From the NCBI RefSeq assembly GCF_003425985.1, contig NZ_CP022985.1, positions 4,324,001-4,388,000 on the forward strand: DNA of 64,000 nt. Direction: 5' to 3'. This document shows positions 44,615 through 55,613 of this stretch, piece by piece; within the stretch, counting starts at the first letter, position 1, and each line of letters begins with the position of its first letter. The notes under the pieces were generated by a model. The model did no database searches. It saw nothing but the letters and a program-made list of their open reading frames with translations, and was not told the DNA's origin. The DNA is from Mariniflexile sp. TRM1-10 (lineage in GTDB: Bacteria; Bacteroidota; Bacteroidia; Flavobacteriales; Flavobacteriaceae). Both the position numbers and the translations under genes were made by a program.

Positions 44615-45454
44615 TTAATACTGATTAGTTGCCATTGGATAATTTAAAATTAATTTTACACCTTCACCTGGTTGGGATGTTAATTCTAATTGAGCGTTTA
44701 TTAACGATGCTCTACTCTTCATATTGATTAGACCAGAACCCTTCTCGGTTTCATCTAAATTAAACCCTTTCCCATCATCTTTTGCGGTAATTACTAAATT
44801 ATTAGGTTGATAGTCTAAAACAATAAGTATGTTTTTTGCTTCGGAATATTTTACCGAGTTCGATAAAAACTCTTGAAGTATTCTAAAAAGAATTATTTCA
44901 TGCTTTCTTTCTTTAAAATCTACGCTTTCCCCTATTGTTTTAAGTTCTGCCGAATCGAATGTCATTTTTTTCATTCGGTTCAATTCGTTAGTAATGGATT
45001 TTTCAAAACCAACATTTAATACCACTTCATTGTTTAGTGTTTTTGAAAGTGCCCGTACTTCGGCCAAGCTTTCTTTAAGTGCATCGGTGGTGTCTTTAAA
45101 TTTTTCTTTCACATCGTCCGCCACCTGCATTTTTAAAATGCTTAACTGCATATTCGCAAACGATAGCAACTGACCAATATTATCATGCAACTCCCATCCA
45201 ATATTTTTCAAGGTTTGCTCCTGGGTTTCGGTTTGTGCTTGTGTAATTTCTGCTTCAAAAGCCTGTTCTTGTTTTATTTTCTCGAATAATAATTTATTCT
45301 TCCTTTTTAAAAAAACTACAAAAAATACAATAACCAATGTGGTTACAATAACCAAAACGGCAATCATGTACACCAATAAATAGCGTTCTGAAGCGGTGCT
45401 AGCCAACCGTTCGATTTGTTGTATTAAAGCCATATTAAGTAAAAGTTCATTCAT
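44615..45454 (-). CDS. sensor histidine kinase (LytS/NarX-like HisKA_3 type)
   Basis: 279 residues. One membrane helix (about 24-48), a short coiled coil, the phospho-acceptor region IGWELHDNIGQLLSFANMQL and a HATPase_c domain (ITAKDDGKGFN, GSGLINMKSRA). Such kinases normally pair with a LuxR-type response regulator encoded next door; none is present, and the GxxExxY element lies immediately downstream. It begins 6 bp after the seven-helix protein gene, so it belongs to a three-gene operon with the two upstream genes. Confidence 0.9.
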   Translation of the reverse strand: MNELLLNMALIQQIERLASTASERYLLVYMIAVLVIVTTLVIVFFVVFLKRKNKLLFEKIKQEQAFEAEITQAQTETQEQTLKNIGWELHDNIGQLLSFANMQLSILKMQVADDVKEKFKDTTDALKESLAEVRALSKTLNNEVVLNVGFEKSITNELNRMKKMTFDSAELKTIGESVDFKERKHEIILFRILQEFLSNSVKYSEAKNILIVLDYQPNNLVITAKDDGKGFNLDETEKGSGLINMKSRASLINAQLELTSQPGEGVKLILNYPMATNQY

Positions 45455-45460
45455 TGCTAG

Positions 45461-46168
45461 TTACTGTTTGTCTGCTTCAGGTTTGCAAAAAATTAATGCA
45501 AATGTAAATGTCAAGTACATCACTATGTTTGCGAACAAATAGATTTGCCATTTTAAAAATATAAAATTCCAATCGTAATGAGAATTATAAATATCATAAA
45601 ACACCAAAGGTGTTATAATAAGCCACCAAATAAATATGGCAGCACTTATGTAAAAATTAATGGATTTGTAAAACGTTAATATCTTTTCGCTACTTAATAT
45701 TTCAAAAAAATAAAATGCCGTGCATAAAAAAATAATGATTGCTCCTAGAATACTTATTATTGGAAAAAATAGATTAAAATAGTCGTCCCAATTGAATAGT
45801 ATGTAAATGATTGAAAAGACTAAAAAGGAATAACTACTGTATTTTACAATTCTTTTAAATTTTTCATTTGTTAAGATGCTATTATAATAAAATGAGAAAA
45901 ACATAATAGCTCCAATTTTCCAATACAATGTTGCCCACCAAAAATTTTTAATGAAAACAGTACCTTCTAAAAAGCTCAAAAAGCCATCTTTTATATAATG
46001 TACATAAGTATTAGATAAATCACAAACAGATAAATACACTAAAAACCATATAAAATATTTAGCAGCTGTTTGTTTATACTTCTTGTAAAGCAATAAACCT
46101 GTAAAAGCTGCTAAAGATTCAATACTAAACGTTATGGTGTTATAGTATTCTAATAAAAATGCGTTCAT
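45461..46168 (-). CDS. seven-helix membrane protein, function unknown
   Basis: 235 residues with about seven transmembrane helices spread over the full length and short polar loops. No family recognised. Tight spacing with the kinase downstream (6 bp) and the anchored protein upstream (5 bp) suggests that it forms the sensory input of the kinase; inference from position. Confidence 0.75.
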   Translation of the reverse strand: MNAFLLEYYNTITFSIESLAAFTGLLLYKKYKQTAAKYFIWFLVYLSVCDLSNTYVHYIKDGFLSFLEGTVFIKNFWWATLYWKIGAIMFFSFYYNSILTNEKFKRIVKYSSYSFLVFSIIYILFNWDDYFNLFFPIISILGAIIIFLCTAFYFFEILSSEKILTFYKSINFYISAAIFIWWLIITPLVFYDIYNSHYDWNFIFLKWQIYLFANIVMYLTFTFALIFCKPEADKQ

Positions 46169-46173
46169 TAAAA

Positions 46174-46677
46174 TTATTGTGGGTAGCCACCTGTTCCTCC
46201 TGCACCCTCATTTAAAGGATCTACAGGAACATCTTCATGACCTCCTCTTAAATTAAGGTTTAAGCTACTCGCTGTAGATTTTTTTCCCGTGGGCACTATA
46301 AACATAGTGGTTAAATCTTTTTTGGTTAGCCCTGCATTTTTCCCGTAAACACCTAAATATACACGTATTCCAGTCATTTGGTAGCCCAAACTATCTGCTT
46401 GGTTTTTTGCATAGCCTAAATAATTTTCAATATCTTCTAATGACCAATATGTAGAGCGGTCGTCCTGTTTTCTTCCTTGTTTTTGTGCTGCTGAATCTAC
46501 AGCTGCCTTCCTGTGTAAAGTCCAATTAGCATTCAACTCTTTAGCCTTTTCAACAGAAATGACTCCTTTTGGTTTTACTATTTTAACTGGGTCCTCTCCT
46601 TTTTCTCTCGGACAAAAAAAATAGGTTACCAAAGCACCTATAATGATTCCTAAAATAATGTAGCTTAGTTTTTTCAT
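46174..46677 (-). CDS. membrane-anchored hypothetical protein
   Basis: 167 residues. N-terminal membrane helix (about 5-22, LSYIILGIIIGALVTYFF), then a soluble domain containing KAKELNANWTLHRKAAVDSA and STYWSLEDIENYLGYAKNQA, and a Gly/Pro-rich tail. No family recognised. First gene of the three-gene unit with the seven-helix protein and kinase. Confidence 0.75.
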   Translation of the reverse strand: MKKLSYIILGIIIGALVTYFFCPREKGEDPVKIVKPKGVISVEKAKELNANWTLHRKAAVDSAAQKQGRKQDDRSTYWSLEDIENYLGYAKNQADSLGYQMTGIRVYLGVYGKNAGLTKKDLTTMFIVPTGKKSTASSLNLNLRGGHEDVPVDPLNEGAGGTGGYPQ

Positions 46678-46849
46678 ATGTAAATATTTATTGGTTTTTA
46701 ATGGTCATATGGACACGAGCGATAGCGAACTGGCGAAGCAATCGCTTTATTTTCATTGGTGCTTGCGTTTCCAAATCATGGCGATTTCATAATATAAATT
46801 AGTTGGTTTAAATAGCTGTTTAAAAGTAGTAAAAAAGTTTTAATTACAA

Positions 46850-47059
46850 GAGACTGTTTAAGTTTTATCCTTTTGGTTCTTTTATGTGCCTTTTTCCGCC
46901 ATACTTCAGCTATTTTTCGGTTTATAGCTATGTACTTCTCCCTCGCGGCAGCCTGGCTCCTTCGCTAAAAAGGTCTCCCAGACCTTTTTTATACGCTCGG
47001 CCCTGTCTGACAAAAAAATACCCTATAAAACATTCCAAAAACAAAATTTAAACAGTCTC
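46850..47059 (+). repeat. R1 MITE-like element, copy A
   Basis: 210 bp, ends GAGACTGTTTAAGTTTT and AAATTTAAACAGTCTC (inverted, one mismatch in about 16). Inside is a terminator-like stem AAAGGTCTCCCAGACCTTT (about 46964-46990). No transposase. Related to 50081-50242, 55916-56111 and the solo end at 63387-63404. It lies in a 512-bp gap with no gene. Confidence 0.85.
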
Positions 47060-47099
47060 TAAAATAAGAATCATTATGTTGAAAAACCTCATATAACAA

Positions 47100-47205
47100 C
47101 CCCAATTCCATCAAGTACCCAAGTTCAAAGATCCAAGACCCAAACCAACCATTAACCTTTCACGTTTCACGATTCACGAATTCACGAATTCACGAACTAA
47201 AATTA
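47100..47205. repeat. word tract (CACGATTCACGAATTCACG)
   Basis: CCAAGTTCAAAGATCCAAGA words followed by TTTCACGATTCACGAATTCA-type tandem words. It runs to the stop of the Lrp gene, whose 3' end overlaps the last words. Confidence 0.65.
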
Positions 47206-47654
47206 ATAGCCGTGCTGTGCTTTACTTCATTAATTACAAACATACTATGAGTACTACCAATATGTTTGATAGATGTTAGCTTTTTTACCAAAAACTCTCT
47301 AAAAGCAGCCATATCTTTTACCAATACTTTTAATAAGTAATCGTAATCGCCACTAATATGGTAACACTCCAGCACTTCGGGCAAATTAGCAACTTCTTTT
47401 TCAAATTTAACCACATAATCTTGTGCATGTCGAATGAGCTTAATATGACAAAATGCTACAAACGATTTTTCTACAAGATCCTTATTAACCAATGCTACAT
47501 AACTATTAATAAACCCTTCTTTTTCAAGTTTTTTAATCCGTTCATAGACTGCCGTAACAGAAAGATTTAACTTGTTTGAAAGCTCTTTATTGGTCTGTTT
47601 GCTGTCCGTTTGCAAATATTCCAATAGCTTTTTATCAATATCGTCAAATATCAT
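47190..47654 (-). CDS. Lrp/AsnC family transcriptional regulator
   Basis: 154 residues. N-terminal winged helix (DKKLLEYLQTDSKQTNKELS, VTAVYERIKKLEKEGFI) and C-terminal RAM ligand-binding domain (ECYHISGDYDYLLKV). Divergent from the PLP-enzyme gene, so it probably senses a sulfur or branched amino acid and controls that gene. An 18-bp palindrome lies between them. Confidence 0.93.
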   Translation of the reverse strand: MIFDDIDKKLLEYLQTDSKQTNKELSNKLNLSVTAVYERIKKLEKEGFINSYVALVNKDLVEKSFVAFCHIKLIRHAQDYVVKFEKEVANLPEVLECYHISGDYDYLLKVLVKDMAAFREFLVKKLTSIKHIGSTHSMFVINEVKHSTAINFSS

Positions 47655-47747
47655 AACTGAATAAAATTCGTTAAACCGCCGTTTTATATATACTTTGTAA
47701 ATTTATAATCTGTAAAAAGAAACTAATATAGTTTTATTTACTAATAT

Positions 47748-47765
47748 AAACAATATTTATTGTTT
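47748..47765. promoter_or_regulatory. palindrome between Lrp and PLP-enzyme genes
   Basis: AAACAATA-TT-TATTGTTT, perfect 8-bp arms, 48 bp before the PLP-enzyme ATG. Candidate Lrp-family operator. Confidence 0.45.
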
Positions 47766-47813
47766 TTTAATCTATTAATACTGAATTTTGTTAGATAACC
47801 AATACTTAGCATC

Positions 47814-49013
47814 ATGGACTTTAAACCCGCAAACCGCATACAGGATTTACAGTATTTTGGAGAATTTGGAGGGGTGAACCCGTCTATTTCCGATTCTTCT
47901 ACCTATACGTTTTTATCAGCAAAAACCATGTTTGACACCTTTGAAGGCAATGCTGATGGGTGTTATTTATACTCACGCCACTCCTCACCTTCTAATCTGT
48001 ATTTAGGTGAAGCGCTTGCGGCTATGGAAGGTACCGAAACCGCCAACGTTTCAGCATCGGGCATGGGAGCCATTACTCCTGTTTTAATGCAGTTATGTAG
48101 CGCTGGCGATCATATTGTTTCTAGTCGAACTATTTATGGTGGCACCTATGCGTTCTTAAAAAATTTCATCTCTAGATTCCACGTTGAAACATCTTTCGTT
48201 GACATTACAAAATTAGATGCTGTTGAAGCTGCCATTACCAAAAACACCAAAGTGTTGTATTGCGAAACGGTGAGTAATCCGCTTTTAGAAGTTGCCGATA
48301 TAAAAGGATTAGCAGCAATAGCTAAAAGACATAAACTAAAATTAGTGGTAGATAATACATTTTCCCCGTTATCCATTTCGCCAGCCATATGGGGTGCCGA
48401 TGTGATAATTCACAGTTTAACCAAATTTATTAATGGTTCCAGCGACACTGTTGGTGGGGTCGTTTGCAGCACACAGGAATTTATTAATGATTTACGTAAT
48501 GTAAACCAAGGGGCATCAATGTTGTTAGGTTCTACCATGGATAGTTTAAGAGCCGCTTCCATATTGAAAAACCTGCGCACACTTCATATAAGAATGCAGC
48601 AACATAGTAAAAACGGCTTGTTTTTGGCTCAAAAATTTGAAGCCGATGGTTTAAAAACTGTCTATCCCGGACTAAAATCACATCCTTCACACGAACTGTT
48701 TAAGAGTATGATGAATACTCAATACGGTTTTGGCGGCATGCTCACTATTGATGTAGGCACTTTAGAAAAAGCCAATAAATTGATGGAACTTATGCAAAAT
48801 AGAAACTTAGGCTATCTTGCTGTTAGTTTAGGTTTTTACAAAACGCTGTTTAGCGCTCCGGGAACTTCTACATCGTCTGAAATACCTGAGCATGAACAAA
48901 AAACGATGGGCATAAGCGATGGTTTAATTCGTTTTTCGATTGGGTTGGATGATGATATTGAACGCACCTACCACATGATGAATACCTGTATGAAAGAACT
49001 TGGTGTTCTATAA
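47814..49013 (+). CDS. Cys/Met metabolism PLP-dependent lyase (methionine gamma-lyase-like)
   Basis: 399 residues, gamma-family PLP enzyme. YSRHSSPSNLYLGEALAAME near the start, TVSNPLLEVADI, DNTFSPLSISPAIWGADVII, and the PLP lysine in HSLTKFINGSSDTVGG. Late residues FSIGLDDDIERTY are typical. The family includes methionine gamma-lyase and cystathionine gamma-synthase/lyase; sequence inspection does not separate them. The divergent Lrp regulator suggests an amino-acid catabolic role. Confidence 0.9.
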   Translation: MDFKPANRIQDLQYFGEFGGVNPSISDSSTYTFLSAKTMFDTFEGNADGCYLYSRHSSPSNLYLGEALAAMEGTETANVSASGMGAITPVLMQLCSAGDHIVSSRTIYGGTYAFLKNFISRFHVETSFVDITKLDAVEAAITKNTKVLYCETVSNPLLEVADIKGLAAIAKRHKLKLVVDNTFSPLSISPAIWGADVIIHSLTKFINGSSDTVGGVVCSTQEFINDLRNVNQGASMLLGSTMDSLRAASILKNLRTLHIRMQQHSKNGLFLAQKFEADGLKTVYPGLKSHPSHELFKSMMNTQYGFGGMLTIDVGTLEKANKLMELMQNRNLGYLAVSLGFYKTLFSAPGTSTSSEIPEHEQKTMGISDGLIRFSIGLDDDIERTYHMMNTCMKELGVL

Positions 49014-49014
49014 A

Positions 49015-50037
49015 CTAAATTCCTTGTAATCGTTTCCAAATACGAACCATTATCTTGTTAAAATCATTGGTATTTGGCTCAAAAGGCTTCATGTTTAAGC
49101 GACCATTTTCTTTAAAAAGCAACATACGAAACACAGACGAATTAGGCTTTTTACCATCTAATAAGGGATAGCGTAAATCATTATATTGGTATTGGTTATT
49201 GCCTATTTTATAAACACTGTAGTATTGATTGCTAAACCTCGCTAAATTTTTAATATCGTCAAACGCTTCAGGTTTTAAATCGCGTTGTTTTGGCAATTCA
49301 ACAAAATCTAAAAACCTATTTTTCGTATCTAATAATGAGTAATATGAAACATAATAGGATGTTTCCGTTTCTGCAATTCCGTACCATAAAATATTATTAA
49401 ATAGAGATGGTTGCGTACTAAATCGAATCATCTTCAAATTACTTTCTGCTATTGATTTTCTAAAAATAGCATCAACATATAGTTTGTTTGCAATGGTCAA
49501 CACCATATAAATAGAACTAATACCCAACCCCAATTTCAACCAAAGCCGTCTTCTAATATCTTTTCTGTTGAAAAACATTAAAACTATCATACAAACTAGG
49601 AATGGTAAGGTATAAAAAGGGTCAACCACTGCTATATTATTAAAAGCAAACCTATAGTTACTAAATGGTGCAAAAAGCTGTGTTCCGTAAGGTGTAAAAC
49701 AATCTAATAGGATATGCGTAAACAGCGACCAGAAAAACAGTAATATCCAATCTTTTGAGGTGGTAGTACCTATGCGTTTTCCAGAATTATATAATTTGAA
49801 AACACCCCAACCCAAAATGAAGGCCGCTAAAACCGAAAACAAAATTGAATGCATAAACCCTCTATGGAAAAGCATGGCATCCATTTCATGGTTATAAATT
49901 ATATTACCAACATAAACATCCAAGTCTGGTATGGTGCCCCCAATGGCACCAAATAACAATGCTTTATTGCCTATTTTCTTTCCTAAAACAGCTTCACCAC
50001 AAGCAGCTCCTAAAACAATCTGGGTTAATGAGTCCAT
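49015..50037 (-). CDS. YdjM/DUF457-type membrane-bound metal-dependent hydrolase
   Basis: 340 residues from the ATG at 50037 (MDSLTQIVLGAACGEA); a longer frame from 50076 runs across the -7 box. The conserved metal ligands of the family are visible: IPDLDVYVG, FHRGFMHSIL and HILLDCFTPYGTQ. About four membrane helices; the C-terminal 130 residues are soluble. The family is called a hydrolase, but activity is poorly known. Convergent with the PLP-enzyme gene, with 1 bp between the stops. Confidence 0.88.
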   Translation of the reverse strand: MDSLTQIVLGAACGEAVLGKKIGNKALLFGAIGGTIPDLDVYVGNIIYNHEMDAMLFHRGFMHSILFSVLAAFILGWGVFKLYNSGKRIGTTTSKDWILLFFWSLFTHILLDCFTPYGTQLFAPFSNYRFAFNNIAVVDPFYTLPFLVCMIVLMFFNRKDIRRRLWLKLGLGISSIYMVLTIANKLYVDAIFRKSIAESNLKMIRFSTQPSLFNNILWYGIAETETSYYVSYYSLLDTKNRFLDFVELPKQRDLKPEAFDDIKNLARFSNQYYSVYKIGNNQYQYNDLRYPLLDGKKPNSSVFRMLLFKENGRLNMKPFEPNTNDFNKIMVRIWKRLQGI

Positions 50038-50065
50038 TGATTTTATAAATAATAAATAGAAGAAA

Positions 50066-50073
50066 CAAAAGTA
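50066..50073 (-). promoter_or_regulatory. -7 box of YdjM-like gene beside R1 copy B
   Basis: TACTTTTG on the minus strand, 28 nt before the ATG. R1 copy B begins 8 bp upstream of it, so the -33 region is made of R1 sequence. Confidence 0.5.
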
Positions 50074-50080
50074 CACATTA

Positions 50081-50242
50081 AGAGACTGTTTAAATTTTGT
50101 TTTTGGAATATTTTATAGGGTATTTTTTTGTCAGACGAAGGTATTTTGAGATTCATAGCCATAGCTATGGACCGAAAAATAGCTGATGTATGGCGGAAAA
50201 AGGCACATAAAAGAGCCAAAGGATAAAACTTAAACAATCTCT
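50081..50242 (-). repeat. R1 MITE-like element, copy B (internally deleted)
   Basis: 162 bp, ends AGAGACTGTTTAAATTTTG and AACTTAAACAATCTCT. About 50 bp of the middle found in copy A, including the terminator-like stem, are missing. Opposite orientation to copies A and C. It lies between two divergent genes. Confidence 0.85.
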
Positions 50243-50299
50243 AGATCCATTTGCATACATTCTTCTAAAATTGTAACATTACAGAACAAATTCAATACA

Positions 50300-51769
50300 A
50301 TGCAAGACGACAAAAATATTTCCAAAATAGAAATTGAGAATCAAAACATTATTGAAAACAAAGAACTCAACATTTGGGAAGCCATAATCCCAGTGGTTAT
50401 TTTAATGGGAATGCTTGCCTACAATATCTTTTTTGTTGAAGGTCAAGAATGGTTTGGTACGTACACCAACCAAATTATTTTACTACTTGGTGGATTAGTT
50501 GCTGCTACTGTTGGTTTGTTCAACAAAGTAACTGTAGAGCGTATGTTAAAAGAAATTTGGGAAAACCTAAAGAGTGTTTTTATCCCAATCATGATTTTAT
50601 TTTTAGTGGGTGCTTTGGCTGGAACTTGGTTAATTAGTGGTGTTATTCCAGCTATGGTGTATTATGGTTTACAAGTTTTAAATCCGTCTATATTTTTACC
50701 CGCATCGGTAATAATTTGTGCCGTTATTTCAATAGCAACAGGAAGCTCTTGGACCACCTCGGCAACTGTAGGTATTGCACTCGTTGGTATTGGTACTGCA
50801 TTAGGTATAAACACAGGCATGATCGCTGGAGCGGTGATTTCTGGCGCCTATTTTGGCGATAAAATGTCACCTTTAAGTGATACTACCAATTTAGCCCCTG
50901 CTATGGCTGGCACCGATTTGTTCACCCATATTAGATATATGACTATTACAACGGTTCCAACGTTAATTGTAACATTAATTGTTTTTGGTATTATAAGCAT
51001 GAATATTGAAACATCTGGAAGCACCGACTTAAGTGGTCTTCTATCAACTATCAACACAACGTTTAATATTTCACCTTGGCTTTTTATAGTGCCTTTGGTT
51101 GTCATTGCATTAATTCTTTTAAAAACAAAACCATTAATAGCTTTGGGCACAGGCGTTCTGCTAGCTGCTATTTTTGCCTTTATATTTCAACCAGAAATTT
51201 TAGCCCATTTATCCAATTCAAAATTAAAATCCATAACCACCTCTATATTTACCGATACGCAAATCACTACCAATAACGAAAAATTAAACGACCTCTTTTC
51301 TGCTGGAGGCATGGAAGGTATGCTCTGGACCATCTATTTAATTATTTGTGCCATGGTTTTTGGCGGTATTATGGATGGCATTGGTGCACTATCAAGAATC
51401 ACTAAAGCTTTGCTTTCTGTTGCTACTACAATTTTCGGACTCTTTGCAAGTACCGTTATAAGTTGCTTGGGGTTAAATGCTATAGCATCCGATCAATATT
51501 TAGCTATTGTAATCCCAGGAAAAATGTTTAAAAAAGCCTATGAAGACCGAGGTTTGGCTCCTGAAAATTTAAGTAGAACCTTGGAAGATTCGGGTACCGT
51601 TACTTCTGTTTTAGTTCCTTGGAACACCTGTGGGGCTTACCAAAGTGGTGTTTTAGGAGTCGATACGCTTCACTATGCAGGCTATGCCGTGTTTAATTGG
51701 TTAAGTCCGTTTATGACACTACTTTTTGCTGCCCTAAGAATAAAAATAAAAGAATTATCAAAAAAATAA
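50300..51769 (+). CDS. nhaC: NhaC family Na+/H+ antiporter
   Basis: 489 residues with about 11 membrane helices. GSSWTTSATVGIALVGIG, GAYFGDKMSPLSDTTNLAPA and EDSGTVTSVLVPWNTCGAYQ are the characteristic NhaC stretches. It exports sodium in exchange for protons, in keeping with life in salt water. Single gene. Confidence 0.93.
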   Translation: MQDDKNISKIEIENQNIIENKELNIWEAIIPVVILMGMLAYNIFFVEGQEWFGTYTNQIILLLGGLVAATVGLFNKVTVERMLKEIWENLKSVFIPIMILFLVGALAGTWLISGVIPAMVYYGLQVLNPSIFLPASVIICAVISIATGSSWTTSATVGIALVGIGTALGINTGMIAGAVISGAYFGDKMSPLSDTTNLAPAMAGTDLFTHIRYMTITTVPTLIVTLIVFGIISMNIETSGSTDLSGLLSTINTTFNISPWLFIVPLVVIALILLKTKPLIALGTGVLLAAIFAFIFQPEILAHLSNSKLKSITTSIFTDTQITTNNEKLNDLFSAGGMEGMLWTIYLIICAMVFGGIMDGIGALSRITKALLSVATTIFGLFASTVISCLGLNAIASDQYLAIVIPGKMFKKAYEDRGLAPENLSRTLEDSGTVTSVLVPWNTCGAYQSGVLGVDTLHYAGYAVFNWLSPFMTLLFAALRIKIKELSKK

Positions 51770-51914
51770 CTTGCAAAATTTAATGTATTTGCCAATTCAT
51801 TATGAAGTTGACAACATAATACCAGCTATTTTGTCAAATCAACAAAAATAAGCCTGTAATTTTAAATCCATTTTTATTAGCTATTACCCCATAGGTTTTA
51901 CTAATTGTTATACT

Positions 51915-51945
51915 ATTGGAATTGCAATAACTCGTCTTAAATTTG
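51915..51945 (+). promoter_or_regulatory. ahpC promoter
   Basis: ATTG (51915-51918) N19 TAAATTTG (51938-51945), matching the Bacteroidota consensus apart from one base in the -33. 43 nt to the ATG; the leader contains TTATTAA repeats. Confidence 0.6.
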
Positions 51946-51988
51946 TATCAAAATAAATTATTAATTATTAATTATTAAAAATTTCAAT

Positions 51989-52633
51989 ATGGCATTAGTA
52001 GGAAAAAAATTTCCAAATTTAAGCGTTAACGCAATGAATGATATGGGCGATACTTTTAAAGTAAACGTTCTTGAAGAAGCAGTTAACAATAAGAAAAAAG
52101 TAGTTTTATTCTGGTATCCAAAAGATTTTACTTTTGTTTGTCCAACCGAATTACACGCATTTCAAGCTGCATTAGGTGAATTTGAAAAAAGAAACACTTT
52201 AGTTATTGGTGCATCTTGTGATACAGCCGAAGTTCACTTCGCATGGCTAAGCACCCCAAAAGACAACGGAGGTATTGAAGGTGTAACATATCCATTATTA
52301 GCAGATTCTAACAGAAACTTAGCATCTACTTTAGGTATTTTAGATATTACAAACGAACAATTCAACGAAGAAACGGGTGTTGTAACTGTTGAAGGTGACA
52401 ATGTAACTTACAGAGCTACCTATATTATAGATGAAGAAGGTACCGTACAACACGAAAGCATTAACAACATGCCACTTGGTAGAAATGTAAATGAGTATTT
52501 ACGTTTAATTGATGCCTTAACCCATGTACAAGAAAAAGGTGAAGTATGTCCTGCAAACTGGGAAGAAGGTAAACAAGCGATGCAAGCGAATGCCAAAGGA
52601 ACTGCTGAGTACCTTAAAGCACACTTAAACTAA
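51989..52633 (+). CDS. ahpC: peroxiredoxin AhpC/Prx1 type (2-Cys)
   Basis: 214 residues. Peroxidatic Cys in DFTFVCPTELHAFQ, GGLG-equivalent loop DNGGIEGVTYPLLAD and resolving Cys in KGEVCPANWEEG. It reduces hydrogen peroxide and alkyl hydroperoxides. It is first in an operon with thioredoxin (6-bp gap) and DUF6952, so the thioredoxin is the likely reductant instead of AhpF. Confidence 0.95.
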   Translation: MALVGKKFPNLSVNAMNDMGDTFKVNVLEEAVNNKKKVVLFWYPKDFTFVCPTELHAFQAALGEFEKRNTLVIGASCDTAEVHFAWLSTPKDNGGIEGVTYPLLADSNRNLASTLGILDITNEQFNEETGVVTVEGDNVTYRATYIIDEEGTVQHESINNMPLGRNVNEYLRLIDALTHVQEKGEVCPANWEEGKQAMQANAKGTAEYLKAHLN

Positions 52634-52639
52634 GTTATT

Positions 52640-52954
52640 ATGGTTAAAGAATTAGAACAAGATAATTTAACCGAATTGGTATCAAGTAACGGTACCGTAG
52701 TTGTTCAGTATTCTGCTAGTTGGTGTGGCAATTGCCGTATTATGAAACCAAAATTTAAAAAGCTAGCAACAGAAAATGGAACCATTACATTTGTTATGGC
52801 TGATGCCGAAAAGTTCCCGGAATCTAGAAAATTGGCAACCGTAGATAATTTACCTACGTTTGCAACCTTCAAAAACGGCGCTTTTGTAAATCAAGTCCAA
52901 ACAAATAAATTCGAAGTCTTAAAAGAATTAGTAGATGAAGTTACCGGTAATTAA
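52640..52954 (+). CDS. thioredoxin family protein
   Basis: 104 residues, one thioredoxin fold with active site WCGNC and the cis-proline loop NLPTFATF. The WCGNC site differs from the usual WCGPC of general thioredoxin and suggests dedication to the adjoining peroxiredoxin. It overlaps the DUF6952 gene by 20 bp. Confidence 0.92.
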   Translation: MVKELEQDNLTELVSSNGTVVVQYSASWCGNCRIMKPKFKKLATENGTITFVMADAEKFPESRKLATVDNLPTFATFKNGAFVNQVQTNKFEVLKELVDEVTGN

Positions 52955-53192
52955 GCATTTAACACAGTTTATCGAAGACAATGATGAAGATTTTATAATC
53001 GAAACCATTGAAACTTTAGAAGCCTTAACCGAAGTTCCTTCGTTAAAAGATGAAGAATTGGATGTTATTGGTGAGCTCATCTCTAACATGTACGGTGCTA
53101 TTGAGGTTAATAAAATGATTAAAGACGGTACACCAAAAAAAGAAGCTCTTAATAACTTTATGAGCAGGGTTTTGGGTTCTATAGATAAATAA
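52935..53192 (+). CDS. DUF6952 family protein
   Basis: 85 residues, acidic and helical, no cysteine, no membrane segment. Recognised as the small protein that follows ahpC-thioredoxin in Flavobacteriia. Translationally coupled to the thioredoxin gene by a 20-bp overlap and closed by a strong terminator, so it belongs to the peroxide-defence operon. Function unknown. Confidence 0.82.
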   Translation: MKLPVIKHLTQFIEDNDEDFIIETIETLEALTEVPSLKDEELDVIGELISNMYGAIEVNKMIKDGTPKKEALNNFMSRVLGSIDK

Positions 53193-53213
53193 TATAAATT
53201 ATTTTAATCATTT

Positions 53214-53252
53214 AAAAAAACCACTTTTCTTAATTTGAAAAGTGGTTTTTTA
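53214..53252 (+). terminator. strong rho-independent terminator of ahpC operon
   Basis: AAAAAACCACTTTTC (53215-53229) pairs perfectly with GAAAAGTGGTTTTTT (53237-53251), 15 bp with a 7-nt loop. Confidence 0.92.
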
Positions 53253-53284
53253 GTGTTTAAAACATAGCATTTTTAGCTTAGTGC

Positions 53285-53345
53285 ATGACAAAAATGAAGC
53301 GTGACACATTGAGTACAGTCGAAAGGCTCAGACTGACACAACTCA
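53285..53345. repeat. REP-like word between ahpC operon and katG
   Basis: GACAAAAATGAAGCGTGACA, CATTGAGTACAGTCGAAAGG and CTCAGACTGACA: degenerate versions of the GTCGAA/CTCAGACTGACA words at 28440. It lies between convergent genes. Confidence 0.5.
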
Positions 53346-53378
53346 ATGTATTCTTATTTTTGTCATGTACTAAAATTT

Positions 53379-55607
<2,229 letters not shown>

Positions 55608-55613
55608 TTATGT

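Noticed and set aside
46700..46770. GCGATAGCG...GCAATCGC dyad upstream of the membrane-anchored protein gene
   Set aside because: Arms are short and imperfect and no second copy was seen in the window.
50043..50237. Small open frame between the YdjM-like gene and nhaC
   Set aside because: Falls inside R1 copy B and its promoter; other R1 copies do not keep the frame.
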